From: Candidatus Brocadia sp.
GTDB taxonomy: Bacteria > Planctomycetota > Brocadiia > Brocadiales > Brocadiaceae
Length of the DNA: 17,918 bases
NCBI GenBank assembly: GCA_030837935.1
Contig: JAUQXU010000103.1
Location: 1 to 17,918 of the forward strand
Direction of reading: 5' to 3'
Numbering within the stretch: the stretch's first letter is position 1; every line of letters starts with the position of its first letter. Below the pieces are notes generated by a model. It worked only from the letters and a program-made list of their open reading frames with translations, ran no database searches and was not told where the DNA came from. Positions 8,604 through 15,469 of this stretch are shown here, one piece after another. The position numbers and the translations under genes were made by a program.

Positions 8604-9416
8604 ATGGTTTTTTTTAGAAAAAAAAGGGATATGCCCAATGGGTTATGGATACGTTGCGATGGGTGTAGGGGTATGCTATTTAAAAAAACCGTTGAAGAAA
8701 GGATGTTCGTTTGTCCTGAATGCAACTACCACTTTCGAATATTCAGCAGAGATAGACTGAATCTCTTGCTCGATGAAAACAGCTTCGAAGAGATGTGGGC
8801 TAATATGATACCGTGCGACCCACTTCAGTTTAAAGACAGGATAACCTATCCTGAAAGAGTCATCGCAGAACAACAAAAGACGGGGCTGAAGGAGGCGGTA
8901 ATAGTAGGAAAAGGAAAGATACTGGGCAAGGAAATAATGATTGGAATTACCGATCCGAGTTTTATCATGGGAAGCATGGGTTCTGTCGTGGGAGAAAAAA
9001 TTGCCCGTATCGCAGAAAAGGCTACGGAGCAAAAGCTACCTTTAATTATTATTTCTGGTTCAGGGGGCGGCGCTCGTATGCAGGAGGGAGTTTTTTCTCT
9101 GATGCAAATGGCAAAGACCAGTGCGGCTATAGCGCGGTTGCAAGATGCTGGTGGTTTATATATTTCAATATTAACCGACCCCTCTTTGGGTGGTGTAATG
9201 GCTAGTTTTGCGTCTTTAGCTGATATTACAATAGCTGAACCAAAGGCATTGATAGGTTTCGCAGGTCCCAGGGTTATTCAGGAAACGATAAAACGTGCCC
9301 TTCCAAAAGGTTTTCAGACAGCGGAGTTTTTGTTAGAGCATGGCTTTTTGGATATGATTACCCATCGCCATGATATGAGAAAAGAATTGTCCAGATTGCT
9401 TAGTTATTTACAATAA
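8604..9416 (+). CDS. accD: Acetyl-CoA carboxylase carboxyltransferase subunit beta
   Basis: This subunit forms the carboxyltransferase of acetyl-CoA carboxylase together with AccA and supplies malonyl-CoA for fatty-acid synthesis. The N-terminal zinc ribbon is present as CDGC and CPEC (Cys18, 21, 37, 40, counted from the ATG at 8604). The crotonase-like carboxyltransferase core follows, with SGSGGGARMQEG (about residues 151-162), TDPSLGGVMASFA and IGFAGPRVIQET (about 217-228). From this ATG the protein is 270 residues, at the short end for AccD, and lacks the long charged C-terminal tail of some homologues. A TTG at 8598 would be in frame and closer to the AAAGAG site, so the start is uncertain by two codons. 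accA is not in the window. Confidence 0.95.
   Translation: MVFFRKKRDMPNGLWIRCDGCRGMLFKKTVEERMFVCPECNYHFRIFSRDRLNLLLDENSFEEMWANMIPCDPLQFKDRITYPERVIAEQQKTGLKEAVIVGKGKILGKEIMIGITDPSFIMGSMGSVVGEKIARIAEKATEQKLPLIIISGSGGGARMQEGVFSLMQMAKTSAAIARLQDAGGLYISILTDPSLGGVMASFASLADITIAEPKALIGFAGPRVIQETIKRALPKGFQTAEFLLEHGFLDMITHRHDMRKELSRLLSYLQ
9387..9414 (+). promoter_or_regulatory. Candidate promoter for tRNA-Asn inside the end of accD
   Basis: TTGTCC (9387-9392) and TACAAT (9409-9414) are spaced 16 bp apart. The -10 ends 22 bp before the tRNA, giving a leader of about 16 nt. The tRNA might instead be co-transcribed with accD. Confidence 0.4.
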
Positions 9417-9436
9417 TTTTAAAGAAAATAAAACAT

Positions 9437-9511
9437 TCCCCTGTAGCTCAATGGTAGAGTAGCCGGCTGTTAACCGGTTGGTTGTAGGTTCGAATCCTAC
9501 CGGGGGAGCCA
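9437..9511 (+). tRNA. tRNA-Asn (anticodon GUU)
   Basis: The cloverleaf can be drawn completely. The acceptor TCCCCTG pairs with CGGGGGA, with one G-U pair. The D arm is GCTC...GAGT. The anticodon stem CCGG/CCGG carries loop CTGTTAA, with GTT at 9469-9471. The T arm is GTAGG TTCGAAT CCTAC. The discriminator is G and the CCA end is encoded. The 3' end (from 9497) is shared with the last codons and stop of the convergent serine recombinase, which marks it as a likely integration target. Confidence 0.96.
9497..9511. other. Putative attachment-site core (tRNA 3' end)
   Basis: The recombinase frame enters the tRNA here. Its last residues (WLPR) and stop are the reverse complement of the tRNA T-arm and acceptor end. 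Elements that integrate at a tRNA 3' end leave exactly this arrangement. I found no second copy of the sequence in the window, so the far attachment site is either outside or eroded. Confidence 0.5.
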
Positions 9512-10987
9512 ATTTAAATGAGAAAGCCCTTCGGCGAGTATGTCGAAGGGCTTTCTGTATGTAGGGCAAAGACTTACGTCATTCAGAATGTAGTTCGAAG
9601 CTATAAATTTTAAGATTTTAGCCTTATCTTCGCAATTTGCTCTAACATATTGTGAGTAAAGCATTTTTGAGAGTTCGAAGGTTTTATTGCCGAATTCATT
9701 AAAATCACAATCTGTTACTTGCAATCCGCCCATTTGTGATTCAATTTCAGTAAGTTGATTTTTGTATTCCACTTCTTTGGCACTGAAAATATCGTCACTA
9801 AGCTCTCCATCAAATTTAGAATCGTATAATTTGCTCAATCGATTTTTTATTTTATCGCGTTGATTCTGAATTGCATTAAGGCGATTTCCTTGTATTTTAA
9901 AGGTGTTCTTATTATATTCACACAAACCTTCTTTCAACCACTCTGCCATTTCTCTATTTAAGGTAATCTTCTTTATAGGTTCTTCAAACATCTCTATCAA
10001 CTTGTCCTCCCTGACATACACGCCGCCGTTATGATTTTGTCTCCCTTTTGAGAAAGTGCAGTGGTAATACGTGTAATTTTTAGTTCCACTCCTTGATTTC
10101 TTTTTCTTTTCTTCACCAAGAACTTTGCAACCACAAATTCCACACACCATCAGGTTATTAAAACAAAACCCCTTTTTGTTTGAATATGGCCGAAAGCTTC
10201 CTGTTAAAATATTCTGTATTTTCTCGAATAGTTCTTTTGAGATCAAAGGACTATGGTTTCCTTTATACAGTTTACCTTTCCACTCAAATGTGCCATAATA
10301 AAATGGATTATTAAGTAAATAATGAAGCGAACTTTCACCCATACGATTACCTTTTTTACCTCTTAACCCATCTTTATAAAGTTTATCTGCAATCATACTA
10401 AGAGAATAAGAGCCGGTTGCCATAAGGGAAAACGCCTCTTTTATATAAGGGGCTATTTTCTCGTCTTCTTCAATTACACCGGTTAACTTATTATTTTTGT
10501 ATCCTGAAGGAGCACTTGAAGGATAGGTACCTTGCTCTGCCTTCTCAAGCATACCCATTTTGGTTTTTCTTGATATATCATTAGACATTTTTTTGGCAAC
10601 TGCAACGTCTATATCAAACATAAACTCTTCGTCTGGACCGGAATGCTTATTAAAAACTTTGTTGGTTCTCGAAAAATGAACTGTTTTGTCAAATTCTTTT
10701 ATCAAAGTATATATTTTGAGTTTGTCAAAGTCGTTTCGTGTCATCCGATCAGTAATATCGAAAATAATATGGTTTACTTCATTGTGTCTTTTCGCGTACT
10801 CAATCATTTGATTAAATGCGGTACGACCTTCATCCCATGCCGATTCAGAAACCTTCCAGACCTTTACAATATCAAGATTCTTGCGAAGAGCATAATCACG
10901 TCCAAGTTTCTCCTGGGCATCCAAAGAATAGCCTTCCCTTTCTTGCTCTTTGCTTGATACGCGTACATATAAGAGAGCTTTTCCCAT
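9497..10987 (-). CDS. Large serine recombinase (resolvase/invertase-type integrase)
   Basis: This site-specific recombinase is the likely integrase of the element to its right. The catalytic domain opens with ALLYVRVSSKEQEREGYSLD. Ser11 is the nucleophile, Arg9 is conserved, and DRMTRNDFD (residues 80-88) carries the second arginine cluster. The 'recombinase' domain follows (about 155-260, with NNPFYYGTFEWKGKLYKGNH), then a zinc ribbon (CGICGC at 282-287 with a distal Cys310). A charged coiled coil spans about 365-420. The C-terminal YRKPFDILAEG is typical of the group. The ATG at 10987 has AAGGAG 9 nt upstream. The frame ends inside tRNA-Asn, so the tRNA supplies the final residues and the stop codon. 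Lysine-rich, AT-rich codon use unlike the upstream metabolic genes supports acquisition by transfer. Confidence 0.92.
   Translation of the reverse strand: MGKALLYVRVSSKEQEREGYSLDAQEKLGRDYALRKNLDIVKVWKVSESAWDEGRTAFNQMIEYAKRHNEVNHIIFDITDRMTRNDFDKLKIYTLIKEFDKTVHFSRTNKVFNKHSGPDEEFMFDIDVAVAKKMSNDISRKTKMGMLEKAEQGTYPSSAPSGYKNNKLTGVIEEDEKIAPYIKEAFSLMATGSYSLSMIADKLYKDGLRGKKGNRMGESSLHYLLNNPFYYGTFEWKGKLYKGNHSPLISKELFEKIQNILTGSFRPYSNKKGFCFNNLMVCGICGCKVLGEEKKKKSRSGTKNYTYYHCTFSKGRQNHNGGVYVREDKLIEMFEEPIKKITLNREMAEWLKEGLCEYNKNTFKIQGNRLNAIQNQRDKIKNRLSKLYDSKFDGELSDDIFSAKEVEYKNQLTEIESQMGGLQVTDCDFNEFGNKTFELSKMLYSQYVRANCEDKAKILKFIASNYILNDVSLCPTYRKPFDILAEGLSHLNWLPR
9521..9556. terminator. 13-bp perfect inverted repeat after tRNA-Asn
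   Basis: AGAAAGCCCTTCG (9521-9533) and its exact reverse complement (9544-9556) enclose a 10-nt loop. It starts 9 bp after the tRNA CCA end, so it could terminate tRNA transcription, although no long T-tract follows beyond the TTTCT of the stem itself. It is also coding sequence for the recombinase C-terminus (around FDILAEGLSH) and might be part of the recombination site. Confidence 0.5.
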
Positions 10988-11105
10988 ACTCTTTATCTCC
11001 TTTTTACTTTTCTACATTAAACCCCGGCATTCTAATCACATTCTTTAAATCTTGCTTCCAATTTATATCGTTTTTCGTATGGATTTACAATTGTATTCGA
11101 GAATT

Positions 11106-11294
11106 TTAATTCCAATTATTATTGTACAGTCCTTTCTCCACGCCGTTTTTTTGTTCAAGTTCAAATAAAAATGAACACAAACCTATCATATTTTCAGCTA
11201 TTTCTCTGGCGTCTTCCAATGAAAGCGGAGTATCATAGTACTGTTGCCAAACTTTGGCTGTTTTTTCTAAATATTCTTTTGAAAACTTGACCAT
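11106..11294 (-). CDS. Small conserved protein accompanying the recombinase
   Basis: This is a 62-residue protein of unknown function. Its central TPLSLEDAREIAENMIGL resembles the xxDAREIxxNxxGxF motif of short proteins often encoded beside recombinases and integrases on mobile elements. I recognise the motif from memory but know of no assigned role. An acidic helix and a hydrophobic stretch (CSFLFELEQ) are visible, with no transmembrane segment. It lies 118 bp upstream of the recombinase on the same strand. Only a weak ribosome site (AGGT) precedes the ATG at 11294. Confidence 0.7.
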   Translation of the reverse strand: MVKFSKEYLEKTAKVWQQYYDTPLSLEDAREIAENMIGLCSFLFELEQKNGVEKGLYNNNWN

Positions 11295-11408
11295 TTATTG
11301 TACCTGTAAATGATACACAGATGCTAATATCTTTATAAAATATAATCGGTTTCGGAACTTGCTATTGTTTTTCACTAAAATAATTAGGTATGTCTGAAGA
11401 AAAACAAC

Positions 11409-11427
11409 GTCGGAACTTTGTTCCGAC
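11409..11427 (-). terminator. Rho-independent terminator downstream of the replication-like gene
   Basis: The minus strand shows GTCGGAAC, loop AAA, GTTCCGAC (8-bp perfect stem), followed by GTTGTTTTTCTT. It lies about 125 nt after the stop at 11552. The T-tract is on the minus strand only, so it would insulate the recombinase cluster from transcription of the upstream gene. Confidence 0.65.
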
Positions 11428-11441
11428 AAAATTCTTCTTTG

Positions 11442-11485
11442 CATTATTTGGCATTATTAACATTATTTAATTTATATACATTATT
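11442..11485. repeat. Four CATTATT direct repeats
   Basis: CATTATT begins at 11442, 11452, 11461 and 11479. The spacings of 10, 9 and 18 bp are close to one or two helical turns. The block is almost pure A/T and could act as an unwinding element or as binding sites. Confidence 0.6.
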
Positions 11486-11513
11486 GTTTGTTTGCATTCC
11501 GTTTTTACCCTTA

Positions 11514-11562
11514 TTTCATTGGAATTTCATCTTTGTTTCAGAGGTATTTCATTATAATTTCA
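11514..11562. repeat. Five TTTCA direct repeats at an exact 11-bp period
   Basis: TTTCA begins at 11514, 11525, 11536, 11547 and 11558, each exactly 11 bp apart, so all copies lie on the same face of the helix. Weaker matches continue leftward in phase (TTTTA at 11503, TTGCA at 11492). The array overlaps the last codons of the replication-like gene. This is an iteron-like arrangement. Confidence 0.65.
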
Positions 11563-12619
11563 CGGCATAGTTGTTTGGTTCTTGAAAAATATTGTATTTG
11601 CATACACTTAGTATATGCGTTTCGCCGATGTTGCTAATTATTTTGATTAGTTTTTGCTGTTCCAGTTTTTCAAGCATATCGGATACTTCTGGCTTTGACC
11701 ATTTTTGGACTCGTCCGTTAGTTCCTATGTGTTCATTGGCATCTACTACTTCAGAAAGCTTTATGAGTAAATCTCCTCTTTGAATATTAAACCCATTGTA
11801 ATTTTCTGGATTATTACTGTGTCTTGCCCTGCCAATGAGGAGTATGAACAATTTTAGGATGTGCGAATTGCCTCGCCAAATGGCAGAGTCAAATATTTTT
11901 CTGGCAATAATGAAATATCCGCCAACAATGTAATTTGATTTTTTTTGGAGGTCTTCTTGATAATTATTATGGTTTTGGTAAGTATTGTAGTTACATATAG
12001 TTATATGAGTTCCATATGTATCTTTAATTTTTTTAATTAGATTATGTTTTTGCAGTCTCGTAAGCATACGTGATACTGTTGGATTCGACCATTTTCTTTT
12101 ATGGCCATCTAGTTCTGTATACTCGTTGTTTTCTGCGATCTCAAGTAGGCTTGTAATCAGTTCGCCTCGATTAATAACAAATCCAGGATAATTTTTTGGT
12201 ACGGAGCTGTGCCTTGCCTTCCCAATGAGGTATAAAAAAAGCTTCAGAAGATCCGGATTGTCCCGCCAAATGGCAGAGTCAAATATTTTTCGAGCTATAA
12301 TAAAATATCCACCCTCAATAAAGCAGGATATTAATGAACGTTTTGCTTGGGTATTTTTCATGTTATATTTCTCCAGAATTATGGAGATATTCTTATTGTC
12401 CATTCCATGGTGATCTCTTAAATATGTAATAACATTACCCTCTGCACCCTCAGCATACTCTGACTGCCGGCAATAGTGGCAACAAAATTGCCCATCTTTG
12501 TTGAAGCAAAATGTGTGTTGAGCACACGCTGGACATAAACCAACGTATTCTCCAGTAGTGTTTTTTTTGATTTCGCATACACCATAGTCGCTATAAAATT
12601 TAACGACATTTATTTGCAT
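11552..12619 (-). CDS. Putative replication protein: primase-type zinc finger plus duplicated winged-helix-like domain
   Basis: This 355-residue protein begins with a zinc-binding segment like the CHC2 domain of DnaG-type primases: GEYVGLCPAC and FCCHYC give Cys29, 32, 47 and 50, followed by GAEGNVITYLRDHHGM. Two copies of a domain of about 113 residues follow (103-215 and 233-346). Each starts with the identical GGYFIIARKIFDSAIWR, continues KLF...LIG+ARHS, then KWS+P.VS.ML..L....LIK, and ends I...C.YN..Q. The pattern resembles the N-terminal winged-helix domains of phage replisome-organiser proteins. An AAGGAG site lies 6 nt before the ATG at 12619. The gene sits next to phased repeats and a divergent XRE regulator. 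The initiator role is inferred; a transcription regulator cannot be excluded. Confidence 0.7.
   Translation of the reverse strand: MQINVVKFYSDYGVCEIKKNTTGEYVGLCPACAQHTFCFNKDGQFCCHYCRQSEYAEGAEGNVITYLRDHHGMDNKNISIILEKYNMKNTQAKRSLISCFIEGGYFIIARKIFDSAIWRDNPDLLKLFLYLIGKARHSSVPKNYPGFVINRGELITSLLEIAENNEYTELDGHKRKWSNPTVSRMLTRLQKHNLIKKIKDTYGTHITICNYNTYQNHNNYQEDLQKKSNYIVGGYFIIARKIFDSAIWRGNSHILKLFILLIGRARHSNNPENYNGFNIQRGDLLIKLSEVVDANEHIGTNGRVQKWSKPEVSDMLEKLEQQKLIKIISNIGETHILSVCKYNIFQEPNNYAVKL
11582..11923 (-). repeat. Second copy of the internal domain duplication
   Basis: This encodes residues 233-346 of the replication-like protein. It shares a 27-bp identical block (11874-11900) with the first copy (12264-12290), 390 bp apart. 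The rest has diverged, so the duplication is not recent. Confidence 0.8.
11975..12313 (-). repeat. First copy of the internal domain duplication
   Basis: This encodes residues 103-215 of the replication-like protein and is the counterpart of 11582-11923. The two copies are identical over GGYFIIARKIFDSAIWR and diverge afterwards. Confidence 0.8.
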
Positions 12620-12987
12620 TTTTTTCTCCTTTTAGTATTTGCACGAAAACGGGGTTAAATGTCTAAAAAAACATTTCCATGCCCTTTTATGATCCTTTGG
12701 CTCATAAGGGTTTACCCGAAAAATTATTTCTTAGCTGCTGTAATTTTATATGTTGTCCAAGCACTGATATGTCATGCAGATATCACATCCTTTCAGAATA
12801 TAGGCAATTATGGACAATGATCCGAAAATGCTTCAAACAATTTATAATTTGGTTATTTTTGTATTTGTAGTATCTGCTAATTACTTATAATAACAGTAAT
12901 ATCACTTATAATATATGTAATAAGTTTTGTCAATTGATTTTTTATAATTAAGTTGATTATGCTTAATAAATAAGTTATAAATATTTT
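12620..12987. other. Divergent control region between the replication-like gene and the XRE regulator
   Basis: There is no convincing ORF. The right third is very AT-rich, with three TATAAT sequences (12886, 12907, 12943) and four ACTTAT/ATAAGT half-sites. An imperfect dyad (CCCTTTTATG / CATAAGGG) lies near 12682-12710. This is the expected place for promoters and operators of both flanking genes. Confidence 0.6.
12883..12975. promoter_or_regulatory. Putative operator cluster (ACTTAT half-sites)
   Basis: ACTTATAATA occurs at 12883 and 12904, exactly 21 bp apart (two helical turns). ATAAGT occurs in inverse orientation at 12920 and 12970. The pair 12904/12920 forms a dyad with 10-bp spacing, and CTTA/TAAG at 12962/12971 a smaller one. 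Two half-sites overlap TATAAT sequences, as expected for an autoregulating XRE repressor. The binding partner is inferred. Confidence 0.45.
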
Positions 12988-13803
12988 ATGGAAAACTTAG
13001 CACTATTTATTCGCATGGCAAGAGAAGCGCAGGGAATTTCGCAGAAAGAGATAGCTGAGGCAATCAATATAAGCCAATCCGCTATCACTCAATTTGAAAA
13101 ACTAAGGGCGACTTTATCGATGGATACTTTAGTAAAAATGGCGCCCTTGCTGAATATAAATCCGGAATTTATAGGAAAGGGCAGTGGAAATCCTTTTAAG
13201 CAAACAGGTAAGGAAAAAATAATAAAGATGTTTATACCTGAAAACACTTTGGGTGAAATAGATTTCTCTATTATTGATCTTATTGCTAAAAGTAATGCGG
13301 AAACTGCTTTTATTTTGTTGACTCCTCCACGTTGGTCAGATGGAAGATATAAATTAGAGAGATATGGTTTCTCATACGCTTTATTGATTGAAGACCGTGA
13401 TCATAATAAGTTTATATTTAGGAGAAGGGATAAGCACAAATATTTACTAGATATACGTGATTTGTCTGTTAGGTTGGATAGCTTGAATAAAGAAGGTGAA
13501 AAATACTTTGAGATTAAAGCAATGGAACTCACAGGAAATCTTTTTAAAAATATAGAGGAATGGTCAAATATTAACGTCAAGGAATTGAACACATTGCTCA
13601 AATCGGTGAACAGGAGAGAGCATATAGATTTCCTTCGAAGGTTAATTAAAAAAATATGGTCACATAAATCCATAAATGATCAAAAAGAGGCTAAAAAGAT
13701 ACGAGAAATTATTACGAGCATGGAGTATGAAGATCTTGATCGCTTAATAGAGCTTTTGGTACCTGAATTTGCAGAAATTATCAAAAAACACTTGCATTTA
13801 TAA
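12988..13803 (+). CDS. XRE-family transcriptional regulator with an unrecognised C-terminal domain
   Basis: The N-terminal residues 4-62 form a classic Cro/CI helix-turn-helix: FIRMAREAQGISQKEIAEAI, then NISQSAITQFEKLRATLSMD. The remaining 200 residues are not a LexA-type peptidase domain. I see no Ser/Lys protease signature and recognise no family. The middle (about 85-165) looks like a small mixed alpha/beta domain (IDFSIIDLIAKSNAETAFIL, YALLIEDRDHNKFIFRRRD). The C-terminus (205-271) is helical and charged. It is divergent from the replication-like gene, and the region between holds dyads overlapping -10-like sequences, so it is probably a repressor controlling the element. No strong ribosome site is seen. 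Confidence 0.8.
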   Translation: MENLALFIRMAREAQGISQKEIAEAINISQSAITQFEKLRATLSMDTLVKMAPLLNINPEFIGKGSGNPFKQTGKEKIIKMFIPENTLGEIDFSIIDLIAKSNAETAFILLTPPRWSDGRYKLERYGFSYALLIEDRDHNKFIFRRRDKHKYLLDIRDLSVRLDSLNKEGEKYFEIKAMELTGNLFKNIEEWSNINVKELNTLLKSVNRREHIDFLRRLIKKIWSHKSINDQKEAKKIREIITSMEYEDLDRLIELLVPEFAEIIKKHLHL

Positions 13804-14016
13804 AATGATCTTATACTACTCTCGTAAATAATGGACATGGAAAAGAAGGAAAATAATACTGAATCTTGCACCAAACAGACCGATCCCGTTGTGAGCGGTA
13901 AAATTTTATCAAATCAGCATCTACACCAGTAACCGCTCACCCATACCAAGAAGTATTATAAGTGTATTTCCAGCTCTTTTTCACTCAAAGATACCACCTC
14001 TTGCCTGTGGTTACCA
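13804..14016. other. Non-coding stretch with a 9-bp inverted repeat
   Basis: GTGAGCGGT (13891-13899) and ACCGCTCAC (13932-13940) form a perfect inverted repeat with a 32-nt interior. No T-tract follows. I see no gene in this stretch. Confidence 0.5.
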
Positions 14017-14020
14017 CTAC

Positions 14021-14040
14021 GTGCAAGAAATTTCTTGCAC
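14021..14040. repeat. 20-bp perfect palindrome at the transposase 3' end
   Basis: GTGCAAGAAATTTCTTGCAC equals its own reverse complement, with no spacer. It overlaps the last codons of the IS1380-like pseudogene. Confidence 0.75.
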
Positions 14041-14886
14041 TAACGTCACGGAGGAAAAGCAATTTGCTTTATCCCCAGTACTCAAAGTTTTCTTGAAGGT
14101 CATCTCCTTGCTGTCAAGCCAAGGCCTTACCAGATGGAGACGTTCATCGAGATATGCCATGAACCGAAAAAGGCCTGCAACCTTACTACCATGCTGTAAA
14201 TATTTTCACTTCATAGGTGTTCGAATGACCAGTAATCTTGGCTGCTATGATCAAAAGCTTCAAATGGGCAATCCGTATGGTATTGTCTATCACTTCTCTT
14301 GCAGCACATTTTGATTCCGCGTTACTTTCTTCTGCCTGTCTTCCCTGTTCCACCTGGCTATGTCCTGCAACCATCTTAAACGACCGCCAAATATTGTAGG
14401 AAAGCATTACGATCTGAAAGTATGCAGAGTTGCTTGCAAACTTGCTCGATACTATGGCTGCCAATCCCTCTCGCTTGGCATCCTTATCAGGTTCTCACTA
14501 TCTGTCCTCTGGTCATACTCTTCTATCACTTTCTGAGCCTTTTCCACCTTGTTTGTGACAAATACTCGGTAGATATACTTGCCGTCTTCAAAAAGTTTCA
14601 GTTGAACGGCCTCTCCTTCTCGTGGTTCGTCTTCCGGTATGCCCATGGCAACAAAACAACTCATCTGTTTCCACCCCATCGGCTGATAGAAACACTCATT
14701 ATATTCAACCCCCTCCCTTTCCCGAACCTTGTACCACATAGCTGGATCAAAGGGTGGATTGCATTCCTTATTACCAAAGACAAACAGATACCCTTCTTCC
14801 AGAGCTGCGTCCACACTCTCCCACCAATGAACTCCCCGTCACCACGCAGGATGATCTTCTTTACGCACCCAGGAAGATATTTCTTG

Positions 14887-15469
14887 AAACTCCGAATAAC
14901 CGTGCATGCGGGGCTTTTGCCGGTATTGAACTTCAGGGGATGTTACTGTTCAGGAAAGTGGTAGGAGAGGCAATACGCAAGGAGCGAGGGACAAATGCGA
15001 AGTATCAGTTTGTCGATGTAGTGCAAATGATAGTAACATGCTGATAGCGGGAGAGACTTCAATGGTGCAGGTGGTAAAGGTATGGGCGGACGAAGTGATC
15101 CAGAAGATGGCTGGGTGGGATGAGTTTCCCGTGGATACAATGCTTGGACGTATTATGAAAACAATAAGCCATGGAGATATTATAGAGATGACCGGCATGA
15201 TGCATCGGTTCAGGGGGAAGGTATGGAAGCGTATGATACGATCGGGCAAGAGGCTCGGGAGTGCACTGGATGTTCTGTGGGTCGATGTTGACTCAACGGT
15301 GGATGGGGTGTATGGAAATCAGGGGGGAGCGAAGTCTGGATACAACCCCAAGAAGAAGGGGCATAATTCGTATCATCCGCTGATGGCGTTCATATCAGAG
15401 ACAAAGGAAGTGCTGCATAGTTGGTTTCGATGCGGGAGTGCATAAACCGGCAATGGGATAGTGGAGTTT
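14887..15469 (+). other. Inverted segment within the IS1380-like pseudogene
   Basis: The segment is bounded by AAACTCC (14887-14893) and its reverse complement GGAGTTT (15463-15469). With one gap the flanking match extends to TTTC..AAACTCC. It encodes the transposase N-terminal part on the plus strand, while both flanks encode it on the minus strand. Confidence 0.7.

Larger units (their letters stand above)
11295..11551. other. AT-rich non-coding block with terminator and phased repeats (candidate origin)
   Basis: The block lies between the small ORF and the stop of the replication-like gene. It holds a strong hairpin at 11409-11427, four CATTATT heptamers at 11442-11485, and most of an array of five TTTCA repeats at an exact 11-bp period (11514-11562). 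A. T-rich DNA plus helically phased repeats beside an initiator-like gene is the usual layout of an iteron-type origin. The function is inferred. Confidence 0.45.

Noticed and set aside
14452..14814. 120-residue minus-strand frame as an independent gene
   Set aside because: It is a middle section of the same IS1380-like transposase, bounded by frameshifts at both ends.
15038..15445. 135-residue plus-strand frame as an independent gene
   Set aside because: Its sequence (VDSTVDGVYGNQGGAKS and following) is the N-terminal part of an IS1380-like transposase. It lacks its natural start and C-terminal part, which lie on the other strand.
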